Shown here: piece by piece, positions 8,897-19,190 of the stretch
Position numbering within the stretch: the stretch's first letter is position 1
Layout of the letters: every line of letters starts with the position of its first letter
Assembly (NCBI GenBank): GCA_024637015.1
Contig: JAGXGE010000004.1
Location: forward strand, 186,001 to 250,000
Origin: Aequorivita sp.
Lineage (GTDB): Bacteria > Bacteroidota > Bacteroidia > Flavobacteriales > Flavobacteriaceae
Length of the DNA stretch: 64,000 nt
Direction: 5' to 3'
Program-made: the position numbers and the translations under genes
Notes under the pieces: model-generated
What the model was told of the DNA's origin: nothing
Database searches by the model: none
What the model saw: the letters and a program-made list of their open reading frames with translations, nothing else

Positions 8897-11311
8897 TTAA
8901 GACCCGCACATTAAACAATCATCATCTGCGGCGTTTTTAGATTGCGCCAGCATCTCACGCAATTCCTGAGGTGACATTGGTTTTGTTGAAACATTTTCTG
9001 CTACAATTGCTTCAACTTCTGCCCCAATAGTTTCTTTTTTCTCTTCTTTTTTAAGGGTGAATTTAATCGCATCCACAGCACTTTTCGTTCTCAAATAATA
9101 CATTCCGGTTTTCAAGCCACTCTTCCAAGCGTAGAAATGCATTGAGGTAAGTTTTGCCATGTTTGCGTTTTCCATAAACAAGTTCAAAGATTGGCTTTGG
9201 TCAATGAAATATCCACGCTGGCGACTCATATCAATAATGTCTTTCATAGAAAGTTCCCAAACAGTTTTGTACAATTCCTTTAAATCCTGCGGAATAATTT
9301 CTACATCTTGAATGGAACCGTTCGCGCGCATGATTTCTTCCTTCAAATCTTCGTTCCAAAGTCCAAGTTCAACTAAATCTTCCAAAAGATGTTGATTCAC
9401 AACAATGAATTCACCAGAAAGTACACGGCGAGTATAAATATTTGAAGTATAAGGCTCAAAAGCCTCGTTGTTACCAAGTATTTGTGAAGTAGATGCAGTT
9501 GGCATCGGTGCTACTAAAAGCGAGTTGCGAACACCGTGTTTCTTAACGTCTTTTCTAAGTTTTTTCCAGTCCCAACGGCCACTCAATTCTTCGTCCTTTA
9601 TTCCCCATAAATTATGCTGAAATAGTCCTTCGGAAATTGGCGAGCCTTTATAAGTTTCATAAGCTCCATCAGCTTTTGCCTCTTCCATAGAAGCGGTAAC
9701 GGCAGCAAAATAAAGAGTTTCAAAAATTTCTTGGTTCAATTTTTTGGCCTCATCACTGGTAAACGGCATTCGGAGCATAATAAACGCATCCGCTAACCCT
9801 TGAATTCCCAATCCAATTGGACGGTGACGGAAGTTTGAATTCTCCGCTTCAATCACTGGATAATAATTTCTGTCAATAACGCGGTTCAGGTTTTTGGTAA
9901 CACGTTTGGTTACTCTGAAAAGTTCTTTATGGTCAAATTCGTTATTTTTTATAAACATTGGTAATGCTATGGAAGCCAAATTACAAACAGCAACTTCGTC
10001 TTCAGAAGTGTATTCCATAATTTCAGTACACAAATTTGAAGAACGGATTGTTCCCAAATTTTTCTGGTTGCTCTTACGGTTCGCAGCATCTTTGTAAAGC
10101 ATATATGGCGTTCCGGTCTCAATTTGTGATTCAAGGATTTTCTCCCAAAGTTCACGCGCTTTTATAGTTTTTCTACCTTTATTTTCTGCTTCATATTTGT
10201 GGTAAAGTGCTTCAAATTCTTCACTGTGGCATTTATAGAGGTCTGGGCATTCGTTCGGACACATCAGCGTCCATTCTGCATCTGCCTGAACGCGTTCCAT
10301 AAATAAATCTGGAATCCACATAGCGTAAAAAAGATCGCGGGCTCGCATCTCTTCTTTTCCGTGATTCTTTTTCAAATCTAAAAAGTCAAAAATATCGGCA
10401 TGCCACGGTTCTACATAAATTGCGAAAGAACCTTTACGTTTTCCTCCGCCTTGATCAACGTAACGTGCTGTGTCGTTAAAAACGCGAAGCATTGGTACAA
10501 TTCCGTTTGAAGTCCCATTAGTGCCAGAAATATAGGATCCTGTTGCTCGAACATTGTGAATTGATAAACCAATTCCACCGGCAGATTGTGAAATTTTTGC
10601 AGTCTGTTTCAACGTATCATAAATTCCATCGATACTGTCGTCTTTCATTGCAAGCAAAAAGCAGGAAGACATTTGTGGTTTTGGAGTTCCACTGTTGAAA
10701 AGCGTTGGTGTGGCGTGTGTGAAATATTTCTTTGACATCAACTCGTAGGTTTCCTTCACCGCGGCTAAATCATCCAAATGAATTCCCACAGAAACACGCA
10801 TCAACATATGTTGTGGACGTTCTGCTATTATACCGTTCAGTTTCAATAAATAGGACCGTTCCAAGGTTTTAAAACCGAAATAATCATATCCAAAATCACG
10901 GTTGTAGATTATCGTTGAGTCAAGTTCTTCCGCATTATTTTTAATCACTTCAAAAACCTCATCGCTCAATAATGGTGCTTTTTTTCCGGTACGCGGATTT
11001 ACATATTCGTAAAGATCCGTCATCACTTCCGAAAATGATTTTTTGGTATTTTTATGAAGGTTAGAAACAGAAATTCGCGCTGCCAAACGTGCATAATCTG
11101 GATGAGAAGTAGTCATTGTAGCTGCAATTTCCGCAGCCAAATTATCAAGTTCGCTAGTTGTTACGCCGTCGTAAAGCCCTTCAATAACACGCATTGAAAT
11201 TTTTACAGGATCTACCAATTCGTTCAAACCATAGCAAAGTTTGCGCACACGAGCCGTGATTTTATCGAACATCATGGGCTCTTTTCGGCCATCTCTTTTT
11301 ACTACATTCAT
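8897..11311 (-). CDS. nrdA: Ribonucleoside-diphosphate reductase alpha subunit (class Ia)
   Basis: NrdA reduces ribonucleoside diphosphates to deoxyribonucleotides, using a radical delivered by NrdB. The 804-residue protein begins with an N-terminal ATP-cone regulatory domain (about residues 1-90). The barrel follows, with conserved cysteines at [12 protein letters not shown] and [13 protein letters not shown]-terminal redox pair lies in the tail CLMCGS (Cys799 and Cys802) and would be re-reduced by thioredoxin or glutaredoxin. It lies 118 bp downstream of nrdB in the same direction and ends at a strong terminator. Confidence 0.96.
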   Translation of the reverse strand: MNVVKRDGRKEPMMFDKITARVRKLCYGLNELVDPVKISMRVIEGLYDGVTTSELDNLAAEIAATMTTSHPDYARLAARISVSNLHKNTKKSFSEVMTDLYEYVNPRTGKKAPLLSDEVFEVIKNNAEELDSTIIYNRDFGYDYFGFKTLERSYLLKLNGIIAERPQHMLMRVSVGIHLDDLAAVKETYELMSKKYFTHATPTLFNSGTPKPQMSSCFLLAMKDDSIDGIYDTLKQTAKISQSAGGIGLSIHNVRATGSYISGTNGTSNGIVPMLRVFNDTARYVDQGGGKRKGSFAIYVEPWHADIFDFLDLKKNHGKEEMRARDLFYAMWIPDLFMERVQADAEWTLMCPNECPDLYKCHSEEFEALYHKYEAENKGRKTIKARELWEKILESQIETGTPYMLYKDAANRKSNQKNLGTIRSSNLCTEIMEYTSEDEVAVCNLASIALPMFIKNNEFDHKELFRVTKRVTKNLNRVIDRNYYPVIEAENSNFRHRPIGLGIQGLADAFIMLRMPFTSDEAKKLNQEIFETLYFAAVTASMEEAKADGAYETYKGSPISEGLFQHNLWGIKDEELSGRWDWKKLRKDVKKHGVRNSLLVAPMPTASTSQILGNNEAFEPYTSNIYTRRVLSGEFIVVNQHLLEDLVELGLWNEDLKEEIMRANGSIQDVEIIPQDLKELYKTVWELSMKDIIDMSRQRGYFIDQSQSLNLFMENANMAKLTSMHFYAWKSGLKTGMYYLRTKSAVDAIKFTLKKEEKKETIGAEVEAIVAENVSTKPMSPQELREMLAQSKNAADDDCLMCGS

Positions 11312-11429
11312 AATTATTTAATTTAAATGGTTAGAAATTTTAGCTAAAAAACTCGTGGCACAAATAACAATTTGCACTGAATCAGTCTTTTAATAAAAAA
11401 TATATTTTATTTGTTGAAAGCGATGCTCT

Positions 11430-12407
11430 CTAAAAATCTGCGTCGAAACTGATTTTATTAGATTCTTTATCTTTATTAGTAACACCAGCTTTTTGGTATT
11501 CACCAACGCGCTTTTCAAAGAAGTTGGTTTTTCCCTGAAGCGAAATCATATCCATAAAATCAAATGGATTGGTAACGTTATATTCCTTTTCACATTCAAG
11601 CTCCATCAAAAGTCTATCGGTTACAAATTCCAGGTATTGCGTCATCAATTTTGAATTCATCCCAATCAAACTTGCAGGAAGTGATTCAGTTATAAATTCA
11701 CGTTCAATATTCAAAGCGTCCACAAGTATTTCGCGAATGCGCTCTTTTGAAACTTTATTTTTTAAGTGGTTGTTGTGAAGGTGAACTGCAAAATCACAAT
11801 GCACACCTTCATCACGTGAAATCAATTCGTTTGAAAAAGTAAGTCCAGGCATCAAGCCTCGTTTTTTCAACCAAAAAATAGAGCAGAAGGCTCCTGAAAA
11901 GAAAATTCCTTCAACCGCTGCGAAAGCTATCAACCGCTCGGCAAATGAATCGCTTTCAATCCATTTTAATGCCCAATCAGCTTTCTTTTTAATTGCCGGA
12001 AATGTTTCAATAGCATTGAAAAGTTGGTCTTTTTCCTTTTCGTCTTTAACGTAAGTATCAATTAGCAACGAATAAGTTTCGCTGTGGATGTTTTCCATCA
12101 TAATCTGGAAACCGTAGAAGAATTTTGCTTCGCTATACTGCACTTCATTCACGAAATTTTCGGCAAGATTTTCGTTTACAATTCCATCCGAAGCAGCAAA
12201 AAAAGCAAGAATGTGCTTGATGAAATAACGCTCATCGGCATTCAGTTTTGTAGCCCAATCTGTAAGATCTTGGTGCAAATCAATTTCTTCGGCTGTCCAA
12301 AAACTCGCTTCGCTCTTTTTATACCACTCCCAAATATCGTGATGTTGGATTGGGAATATTACGAATCTGTTTTTGTTTTCCTGTAAAATTGGTTCAATTG
12401 CACTCAT
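11430..12407 (-). CDS. nrdB: Ribonucleoside-diphosphate reductase beta subunit
   Basis: NrdB houses the di-iron tyrosyl-radical cofactor that starts catalysis in NrdA. The 325-residue sequence contains the ferritin-like helices with iron ligands at [13 protein letters not shown] and at [13 protein letters not shown]. It is the first gene of the nrdBA unit. A 334-bp AT-rich region before it should hold the promoter. I could not identify a convincing NrdR box there. Confidence 0.95.
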   Translation of the reverse strand: MSAIEPILQENKNRFVIFPIQHHDIWEWYKKSEASFWTAEEIDLHQDLTDWATKLNADERYFIKHILAFFAASDGIVNENLAENFVNEVQYSEAKFFYGFQIMMENIHSETYSLLIDTYVKDEKEKDQLFNAIETFPAIKKKADWALKWIESDSFAERLIAFAAVEGIFFSGAFCSIFWLKKRGLMPGLTFSNELISRDEGVHCDFAVHLHNNHLKNKVSKERIREILVDALNIEREFITESLPASLIGMNSKLMTQYLEFVTDRLLMELECEKEYNVTNPFDFMDMISLQGKTNFFEKRVGEYQKAGVTNKDKESNKISFDADF

Positions 12408-12741
12408 ATGTCCTTTGTTTTTAGATTAAAATTTGTCGCTACTCGGGACTAACAAATATGAAAAAATTTAAAGGAAATTGGACAGGATTAATGTTAGGTT
12501 TTTAACAAAGTTTTCAACACGTGATAATCAATTGTTTACAAATTTTTTCTAAATATAATTTACAATACATTGATTATTAACATTTTAAAATGTTTTTGTT
12601 GGCTTCGCGAAGAGAAAAAGTTTACAAAAAATGAACACTATAAATAACTATTTTAAGAAATTTTAAATCCTTTGGGAAGCTCCCAGATTATTGGCTTTTG
12701 AAGAAAAAAGAACTTTGAATCTATAAAAAAAGTTAAAAATT
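12408..12741. other. AT-rich intergenic region upstream of nrdB
   Basis: This 334-bp gap lies between the start of nrdB and the 3' end of the sensor kinase gene; both run leftward. It is very AT-rich and has no ORF that looks coding. A weak hairpin, GGGA/TCCC at 12674-12684, could help end the kinase transcript. The promoter of nrdB should be here, but no clear TAnnTTTG box was found on the minus strand. Confidence 0.4.
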
Positions 12742-14199
12742 TCAACCAATTGCAGGGAAGGAAACTTTAAATGTGGTTTTTTCTTCAGAAGAATCCAGTA
12801 CAATTGTTCCTCCATAAGTTTCCACGATATTTTTTACCATTCCAAGGCCTAGACCCATTCCGCTAGTTTTAGTTGTAAACTGAGGTTCGAAAATACAGTT
12901 TCTGTTTTCTTCGGAAACCCCTACCCCATTGTCAGTGACCAAAATATTCACGAAGTTTTCTTCCGTTTTAACAATAACATCAATTCGCGGTTCTGCAGGT
13001 TTTTTTTGCTCAATGGACTGAATGCTGTTTTTGATCAAATTGGTAATAACACGGATCAGTTGGGTACGGTCAAAACGTGCGCGAATTTCCTCTTGTTCTG
13101 AAAAGAAATAAATGAAGTCTTCATTAAAAATATCCAAAGCTAGCTTAGTTATTTTAACCACATTCAATGTTTCATCCTGTTGGGCAGGCATCTTTGCATA
13201 GGTTGAAAATGCCGAAGAAATAGAACTCAGCGTATCTATTTGCTGAAGCAATGTATTGGTATATTCACCCATTTTTTTGTCAACTTCCGGATCATTATGG
13301 TCAAATTTCCGCTGAAAACTTTGAACGGTAAGCCGCATTGGCGTTAATGGATTCTTTATTTCGTGTGCCACTTGTTTTGCCATTTCGCGCCAAGCAGTCT
13401 CACGTTCACTGGCGGCAAGTTGGGCGGCACTGTTTTCCAGTTCATCAATCATTCCATTATAGGAATTTATAAGTATGGATATTTCCTGTGGTGTATCACT
13501 GATGATAATTTTCTTGTTGCGGGCATCAAAGCGTGTTACAGAAAGTTTTTCACTAATCTCTTTTAACGACCGGGTAATGTATTTAGAAAGAAAATAGGAC
13601 AGTATTATGGCAACCAGAAGCATAAAAAAGTAAGCCATGCCAAGACGATAAAGGTATTCAGTAAGCTCTTTGGTAATGAAACCATCATCTTCAATATAGG
13701 GTAAATTAAGGATTGCCAAAGGCTTGAAATAGCTGTCCGTAATATAGGTATAGGAGGATTGGTACTTTTGACCACCTTCCTCAAATTCTTTTATATAACT
13801 TTTTGTAGGCGAGTTTTGGAGCGTTTCCAAAGCATAATCGGGCATTTTTGGTGAAACGGTATCCTTAAAAAAAGAAGGTTTTGATGATTTCAAAAGATTT
13901 CCGTCCAGATCGTATAGAAAAATCTCCAGGCCATGAATATCTTTTATTTCGTAAATTTTATCCTTGAAAATTAAAGGAATCTGCTCCGTTTCAACAGGAT
14001 AGGTAGTGGTTTTTAAAATGTAGTTTATGTTTTCGCGTATAGCTGCTTCTTTTCGTAAAAGTCGGTCGCGATGGTAGTCTTGGGCTTCTTCTTTATATTG
14101 AAATACTGTAACAATAGCTATAAGAACGGAAGCCCCAAAAACCAAAAGGAACATGGAAAGAAAGATTCGGGTGCGAAGCGATTTTTTGTAAAAATACAT
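12742..14199 (-). CDS. Membrane sensor histidine kinase, NtrY-like
   Basis: A 485-residue inner-membrane kinase. One membrane helix near residues 9-29 and a second near 187-208 bracket a periplasmic sensor segment of about 155 residues. A HAMP-like linker, a HisKA domain with phospho-acceptor His279 in VAHEIKNPLTPMRL, and a HATPase domain (N box NLIKNSIQSI, G boxes DNGVGVSE and GMGLGLGM) follow. The HEIKNPLTPMRL form is typical of NtrY-type kinases. No response regulator is adjacent, so its partner is unknown. hemJ is the next gene upstream on the same strand, 67 bp away. Confidence 0.88.
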   Translation of the reverse strand: MYFYKKSLRTRIFLSMFLLVFGASVLIAIVTVFQYKEEAQDYHRDRLLRKEAAIRENINYILKTTTYPVETEQIPLIFKDKIYEIKDIHGLEIFLYDLDGNLLKSSKPSFFKDTVSPKMPDYALETLQNSPTKSYIKEFEEGGQKYQSSYTYITDSYFKPLAILNLPYIEDDGFITKELTEYLYRLGMAYFFMLLVAIILSYFLSKYITRSLKEISEKLSVTRFDARNKKIIISDTPQEISILINSYNGMIDELENSAAQLAASERETAWREMAKQVAHEIKNPLTPMRLTVQSFQRKFDHNDPEVDKKMGEYTNTLLQQIDTLSSISSAFSTYAKMPAQQDETLNVVKITKLALDIFNEDFIYFFSEQEEIRARFDRTQLIRVITNLIKNSIQSIEQKKPAEPRIDVIVKTEENFVNILVTDNGVGVSEENRNCIFEPQFTTKTSGMGLGLGMVKNIVETYGGTIVLDSSEEKTTFKVSFPAIG

Positions 14200-14266
14200 T
14201 TACATTTTATTTGAGAATGAAAGATAGCAATAATTAGTCCGAAACGGAAAATTCTAAAAAGTGAGA

Positions 14267-14806
14267 TTATTTCTCTCGAATTCTCTTATAAATTTTATAG
14301 CCCATCATTACCAAAATTGCAAAAACAAAAATACCAACGGTGCCATAAATCCAGTTAATAGCACTTTTCAGAATAACTAAAAAAACCACGGCAAAAAGTA
14401 TGATGGTTGGTATTTCGTTGAAGAGCCGCATATAGTTTGAAGAATATTTTACCACGCCCTTTTGAAGTTGTTTAAAAATTTGGTGGCATTTAAAATGGTA
14501 GATTATCAAAATAATCACGAAAGCCAGTTTCACTTGCATCCAAGGGTCGCTCAAAAAAAACATACGCATACCAATGAGCCAAAATCCAAAGAAAAGCGAC
14601 AAAATCATAGAGGGCCAAGTGATGATGTTCCATAAGCGGGAAGCCATTATTTTAAGTTGTTCACCCAAAATTTCTTTGTCGGGAGAAGGTTTTTGGGTAG
14701 CTTCAATTTGATACACAAATAAGCGAACAATGTAAAAAAGCCCCGCGAACCAAGTAATTATAAATATTAAGTGAAGCGATTTTATGTAGGGATAATATTG
14801 TTCCAT
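14267..14806 (-). CDS. hemJ: Protoporphyrinogen IX oxidase HemJ (CopD-like membrane protein)
   Basis: HemJ oxidises protoporphyrinogen IX to protoporphyrin IX, the step before iron insertion by ferrochelatase. The 179-residue protein has four predicted membrane helices and the N-terminal signature LHLIFIITWFAGLFY with conserved His12. The MQVKLAFVIILI segment carries the conserved Lys. The family is also annotated as UPF0093/CopD. Its place in a haem gene region that has no hemG or hemY supports the HemJ assignment. Confidence 0.85.
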   Translation of the reverse strand: MEQYYPYIKSLHLIFIITWFAGLFYIVRLFVYQIEATQKPSPDKEILGEQLKIMASRLWNIITWPSMILSLFFGFWLIGMRMFFLSDPWMQVKLAFVIILIIYHFKCHQIFKQLQKGVVKYSSNYMRLFNEIPTIILFAVVFLVILKSAINWIYGTVGIFVFAILVMMGYKIYKRIREK

Positions 14807-14890
14807 TTACAGCGTGGTTTTATAACAAACGTGGTTGTAAAGATACCCAATAAATCAAAATATGGCGAGGCAGGGATTAGTGGATTGAAA

Positions 14891-15598
14891 TCAATTTTTA
14901 ATGAATTTCTTCGTAATATTTCCTTCGGTTGATGTAATGGTTATAAAATACATTCCCGAATTTAAAGACGAAATATCTATTTTTTTTGAAGCCAACGGTT
15001 TTATTGGAATTACGATTCGTCCATTAACATCGGTTATGCAAACAGACTCAAAATTGGTAAGAGAAGATTGAATAATCAGTTCATTTTGGGCTGGATTGGG
15101 GAAAACAATTATATTTTCCAGCGGGTAGTCAATAACTTTCAAAACTGGAAAATTCACATAAACCTGATAACCATGGCTATATTGGAGCACCATAAATTTT
15201 TCATCGCCGTTTTGTGTATATACAATAATATCGGCAGTCCTTTCTTCAACAAAAGGGATGAAAAAATGGGCTTCCATAGCTTCAAAGGCTCCGCAATCTT
15301 CGGTTCCGCGATCAATGTTTCGGGGTATAAAATTATTGTCTATAGCCAGTGGGGCGTTATCAATAAACTCGTAATCGCCAGTGTAATCATTGCAAAAAGA
15401 GTTTCCATGCACCGTGAAATCACTTTGTAAAAACATTGTGGGGCCTTGCTGCAGATCTTCCAAGGTGTCAATAAATACTTCTTGGTTTCCAAAAGAAAAG
15501 CTTTGCAAATACCAATTGTCAAAAAGATATTCCACTGGTTGTGCGGAAACCACCTGGATTGAAAAAGCAAGCGTGGAGAGTAGTAGTAATTTTTTCAT
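14891..15598 (-). CDS. Secreted META-like protein with T9SS sorting domain
   Basis: This 235-residue protein has a signal peptide of about 19 residues ending VVSAQ. A central part (about residues 25-150) has a heat-shock/META-like pattern around NWYLQSF, FTVHGNSFCNDYTGDY and LQYSHGYQVYV. The last 75 residues form a type-A T9SS C-terminal domain, with VFPNPAQNELII, DVNGRIV, ISSLNSGMYFI and a basic end KKFIKN. It should be exported by T9SS and then released or anchored at the surface. The function of the central domain is not known. It is not obviously linked to the flanking haem genes. Confidence 0.8.
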   Translation of the reverse strand: MKKLLLLSTLAFSIQVVSAQPVEYLFDNWYLQSFSFGNQEVFIDTLEDLQQGPTMFLQSDFTVHGNSFCNDYTGDYEFIDNAPLAIDNNFIPRNIDRGTEDCGAFEAMEAHFFIPFVEERTADIIVYTQNGDEKFMVLQYSHGYQVYVNFPVLKVIDYPLENIIVFPNPAQNELIIQSSLTNFESVCITDVNGRIVIPIKPLASKKIDISSLNSGMYFITITSTEGNITKKFIKN

Positions 15599-15638
15599 AA
15601 CTGAAAGATTAGCAACTAAATATACTAAACATTCAGTT

Positions 15639-16982
15639 TCAAAGGGTAAGCGTTTTCCGAATTTCCCGATTCAGAAAATAACCTGTAACAATAGTTGATA
15701 GTATATCTGCCACAGGAAAGGAAATCCAAACGCCCAGCTCGCCGAAATAATGTGGAAGAATAAAAATTAAAGGAATAAAGAAAAAACCTTGCCGCGTTAA
15801 TGTAAGTAACAAAGCGGGAACAGCTTTCCCAATAGCCTGAAAATAAGCCGAGCCAATCAATTGGATTGCAATAATGGGTGTCGCAGCAAAAACCCAGCGC
15901 ATATAATGGGGTGTTTCAGAAAGAATATCGGGATCTGTTGTAAAGACTGAAACGATGGCTTCGGGGAAAATCATTATCGCTATAAAAATAACAAGTCCCA
16001 AACCACCAGCATACAGAATTGCTTTATTGATACTTTCCCGAACACGCGGAAATTTGTGTGCACCGTAGTTATAGCCCGCAATCGGCAAAAACCCTTGGGT
16101 CACACCCAAAACTGGGAAAAGGGCAAACATCAACATCCGGGCGATTATTCCATAGGATGCGACGGAGGCTTCACCACCAATATCGAAAAGAATATTGTTC
16201 ATTAATAGATAGGTCACACTAACCACAGCTTGTCTAGAAAGGGTGACAAAGCCAAGTGCAGACATCTCCTTTAAAATAGGTAAATCGAGTCCAAAATGCG
16301 GCAGACTTATTTTTAGTTCCGACTTATTGCTCAAAAAGAACCAAAGCACATACAGAAAACACAATCCGTAAGAAATAGTTGTTGCCCAAGCCGCACCAGC
16401 CATTCCCATATCCAAAAGATTAATAAGAATATAGTCCAAAACAAGATTACCAACCGAAGGGATAATCATTGCAATCATTGCGAACTTAGGTTTCCCTTCG
16501 GCGCGGATTACGTTGTTTCCCATCATACAAAGCGCCAAAAGTGGCACCCCGTAAAGTACAATGCGGTAATAGATTTTTGCAGGTTCAAAGATGTCACCCT
16601 TTCCACCGAAGGCGGGAATAAGTTCATTTATGAAAACCAACCCAAAAACTACCATTGCAGTAGTGAGCAACAGTGTTAAAGTGATTTGATTTCCAAAGGT
16701 TTTAAGCGCACGTTCTTTATTTTCAGCCCCCAAAGCACGGGAAATAATGGAGGAACCACCAATACCAATAGCCATTCCCAACGCAGCGATAAAGAACGAA
16801 ACTGGCAAAACAACATTAATGGCCGCAATGGCGATAGAGCCAATCCAGTTTCCCACAAAAATTGTGTCTACCAAAATATTCAGCGACATCACTAAAATAC
16901 CGATAGAGGCCGGTACAGCTTGTTTTATCAATAGACTTCCAATAGAGTCGGTACCAAGGGTGGCGCTTTGGCTGGGTTTCAT
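15639..16982 (-). CDS. MATE-family multidrug/cation efflux transporter
   Basis: A 447-residue inner-membrane protein with about 12 helices in two homologous halves. MATE motifs are visible at ALGMAIGIGGSSIISRALGA near residue 72 and at GVTQGFLPIAGYNYGAHKFPR near residue 300. Members export organic cations or other drugs using Na+ or H+. Its ATG overlaps the stop of hemH by one base (TAATG), so the two genes are probably co-translated. A role in moving a haem intermediate is conceivable but only suggested by position. Confidence 0.88.
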   Translation of the reverse strand: MKPSQSATLGTDSIGSLLIKQAVPASIGILVMSLNILVDTIFVGNWIGSIAIAAINVVLPVSFFIAALGMAIGIGGSSIISRALGAENKERALKTFGNQITLTLLLTTAMVVFGLVFINELIPAFGGKGDIFEPAKIYYRIVLYGVPLLALCMMGNNVIRAEGKPKFAMIAMIIPSVGNLVLDYILINLLDMGMAGAAWATTISYGLCFLYVLWFFLSNKSELKISLPHFGLDLPILKEMSALGFVTLSRQAVVSVTYLLMNNILFDIGGEASVASYGIIARMLMFALFPVLGVTQGFLPIAGYNYGAHKFPRVRESINKAILYAGGLGLVIFIAIMIFPEAIVSVFTTDPDILSETPHYMRWVFAATPIIAIQLIGSAYFQAIGKAVPALLLTLTRQGFFFIPLIFILPHYFGELGVWISFPVADILSTIVTGYFLNREIRKTLTL

Positions 16983-18019
16983 TAGGCGATTGCGGTTTTT
17001 ACATCAACAATTCGCCATTGGTCAATCCAGCCTGTCATTACTTCTGCCCAATCATCGCGGTCGTTTAAGCACGGAATTACCGTAAATTCCTTTCCACCGG
17101 CTTCGTGGAAAATTTCTTCGCCTTCCATAGCTATCTCTTCCAAGGTTTCCAAACAATCGCTTACAAAAGCTGGGGTTACAATCGCCATTTTTTTGATGCC
17201 ATTTAGGCCCATTCTTTCGATAGTTCTATCGGTATAAGGCTGTAACCACGGGTCAAAACCTAAACGAGATTGGAACGATGTTGAAAAGGTTCCGGCTTGT
17301 AAATTCAATTTTTTGGCAACAAGAGCAGTTGTTTTTAAACATTGGTGACGGTAACAAAATTGATGTGCAGGCGAATCTGTGATGCAGCAAGTTCCATCAA
17401 TTTTACAATGACTTTTTGTGATATCGCTTTTGCGGATATGTCTTTCCGGAACGCCGTGGTAGCTGAAAAGAAGATGTTCGTAATCAAGATTTTTAAGTTT
17501 TTCAGAAATGCTTTTTGAAAGAACTTCAATATATTCTGGCTTGTTGTAAAACGCCGGAAGCGAAGTGATTTCAAGTTGTGGGAAAAATTCTTTTTTAAGC
17601 TCTTCAACCCTCACATCAATAGTTTCGGTAGTTGCCATTGCAAACTGCGGATACAGCGGAATGGTCAACACTTCGTCAACCCCTTGGTCCACCAATTCCT
17701 GCAAACCTTTTTTCAATGTCATACTTCCATAGCGCATCGCCAAAGCAACGGGAATAGTTGTTTTCTCTTGAATTTTTTTCTGGAGTCTTTCTGAAATCAC
17801 GATCAAAGGCGAACCTTCTTCCCACCAAATTTTTTGATAGGCAGCGGCAGATTTTTTTGGACGTGTATTCAAAATAATACCGCGCACCAAAAAGGAACGA
17901 AACCAATATGGAACGTCAATAACCCGTGGGTCCATCAAAAACTCATCGAGGTATTTTTTTACGTCTTTTGGGTTAGTGCTTTCTGGCGAACCGAGATTTA
18001 CGAGGAGGACTCCTTTCAT
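16982..18019 (-). CDS. hemH: Ferrochelatase
   Basis: HemH inserts Fe2+ into protoporphyrin IX to make haem. The 345-residue protein starts KGVLLVNLGSPESTNPKDVKKYL, as expected for the family. It has the active-site His in LLFSYHGVPERH and the later motif TPAFVSDCLETLEE with its acidic residues. A Cys-rich stretch (HCKIDGTCCITD, then CYRHQC) lies near residues 205-230. The next gene in the unit is the MATE exporter. Confidence 0.95.
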   Translation of the reverse strand: MKGVLLVNLGSPESTNPKDVKKYLDEFLMDPRVIDVPYWFRSFLVRGIILNTRPKKSAAAYQKIWWEEGSPLIVISERLQKKIQEKTTIPVALAMRYGSMTLKKGLQELVDQGVDEVLTIPLYPQFAMATTETIDVRVEELKKEFFPQLEITSLPAFYNKPEYIEVLSKSISEKLKNLDYEHLLFSYHGVPERHIRKSDITKSHCKIDGTCCITDSPAHQFCYRHQCLKTTALVAKKLNLQAGTFSTSFQSRLGFDPWLQPYTDRTIERMGLNGIKKMAIVTPAFVSDCLETLEEIAMEGEEIFHEAGGKEFTVIPCLNDRDDWAEVMTGWIDQWRIVDVKTAIA

Positions 18020-18107
18020 AGCGGAAAAATTTTAAACAAAATTACTCTTTTAAAACACAATGCTCAAAAAGGACGGTATTTAAAAACAATGAAACTATTT
18101 TGATTAT

Positions 18108-18998
18108 TTATACATTCAACCCCATCAAGAACTTTTTAGGAGTAGTTCCGAATTTTTTCTTAAACGCGGCAATAAAATGGCTGGAAGTACTATATCCCAC
18201 TTTTAAACCAACTTCATTCACGTTGTGTGAACCTGTGGCGAGTAGTTGGCGCGCCACTTCCATTTTGTAATCAAAAAGGAAACTGAAGACTGAGTCGCCA
18301 TAAATTTGTTTAAAACCTTCCTTCAACTTATTTAGAGGCAGATTTATTTCGTCTGCAAGTTGTTGCAGTGTTGGAGGTTCCGTCATTTGAGATATAATAA
18401 TTTGTTTGGCTTTTTTAATTTTTGAAACATTGTCCCCATCCGCCAAAAAAGGGCATTGTTCAATATCTGCATCAGCTGGACGATTAAAATACAAGCTCAA
18501 CAATTCATAAGCTTTGGCTTTAAAATAAAGAGGCTTAATGGTGGGGTGTAGATTATAATTCATCAATTGGTTAAGCACAATAGCCATAGATGGCGAAATG
18601 CGACCGTCTTTATAATACTTTCGGTCTTTGTTCTCCTTGCTTAAAAAAGTAATGTAGTCTGCTTCTGTAGAAAAAAGGCCATGGAATTTAGTAATGGGAA
18701 GCAACACAGATAGTACCCAAGAATGCTTCTCAACTACTATATATATGGGCAAATCGCGCTGTGGATTGTAGAGCAGTAGCGAGTTTTCTTCTTTTATTGG
18801 CAAGCTGTAATTTCCTTCATTAAAAACAAACGATGCAGCGCCTTTGATACAGAAATGAAACTGGATAAAAGTAGAACTTACTTCCCGCTTAAATATTTGA
18901 TTTTCATCGCTTTCGTTATTGAATTTCAAGATGAAAAACCCAGGAGAAATGGTGGTCTCTTCGTAAAAACTTTGAGCGACATTTTTTTGTAAATCCAT
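18108..18998 (-). CDS. AraC-family transcriptional regulator
   Basis: A 296-residue cytoplasmic protein. The C-terminal ~100 residues hold two helix-turn-helix units, the first at LQQLADEINLPLNKLKEGF and the second at NEVGLKVGYSTSSHFIAAFK, ending in the conserved GTTPKKF. The N-terminal part looks like a cupin-type ligand domain (FHFCIKGAASFVFNEGNYSL). It is divergent from hemA, with 192 bp between the two start codons. It may regulate haem genes or itself, but no operator was identified. Confidence 0.88.
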   Translation of the reverse strand: MDLQKNVAQSFYEETTISPGFFILKFNNESDENQIFKREVSSTFIQFHFCIKGAASFVFNEGNYSLPIKEENSLLLYNPQRDLPIYIVVEKHSWVLSVLLPITKFHGLFSTEADYITFLSKENKDRKYYKDGRISPSMAIVLNQLMNYNLHPTIKPLYFKAKAYELLSLYFNRPADADIEQCPFLADGDNVSKIKKAKQIIISQMTEPPTLQQLADEINLPLNKLKEGFKQIYGDSVFSFLFDYKMEVARQLLATGSHNVNEVGLKVGYSTSSHFIAAFKKKFGTTPKKFLMGLNV

Positions 18999-19170
18999 AT
19001 CCGTTTTGAAAGATTTCTATTTAGAATAGTTCTAAATAAGTTCAAGCTTCTTTTGTTTTGAAACCGCGAATTTAGGCGTTAAAACCTAATATTTATCATA
19101 TTTTAGTCATTTTTAACAGGCATCGACATAAAAGATACCGCTGGCGTTACTTTTTAAAAAACAATGCGCT

Positions 19171-19178
19171 TACATTTG
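19171..19178 (+). promoter_or_regulatory. Promoter -7 box of the hemA operon
   Basis: TACATTTG is a perfect match to the Bacteroidetes -7 consensus TAnnTTTG. It lies 12 bases before ATG 19191 and downstream of the alternative ATG 19164. This favours the later start codon and implies a very short leader. No clear -33 TTTG was found, so the box rests on the -7 element alone. Confidence 0.5.
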
Positions 19179-19190
19179 CTCCTGTTTTAT

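Noticed and set aside
12408-12741. NrdR-type operator upstream of nrdB
   Set aside because: No pair of boxes resembling the known ACACNATATAT-type consensus was found.
19164-19190. Upstream ATG for hemA
   Set aside because: It lies before the promoter -7 box at 19171-19178 and adds nine residues not seen in the family.
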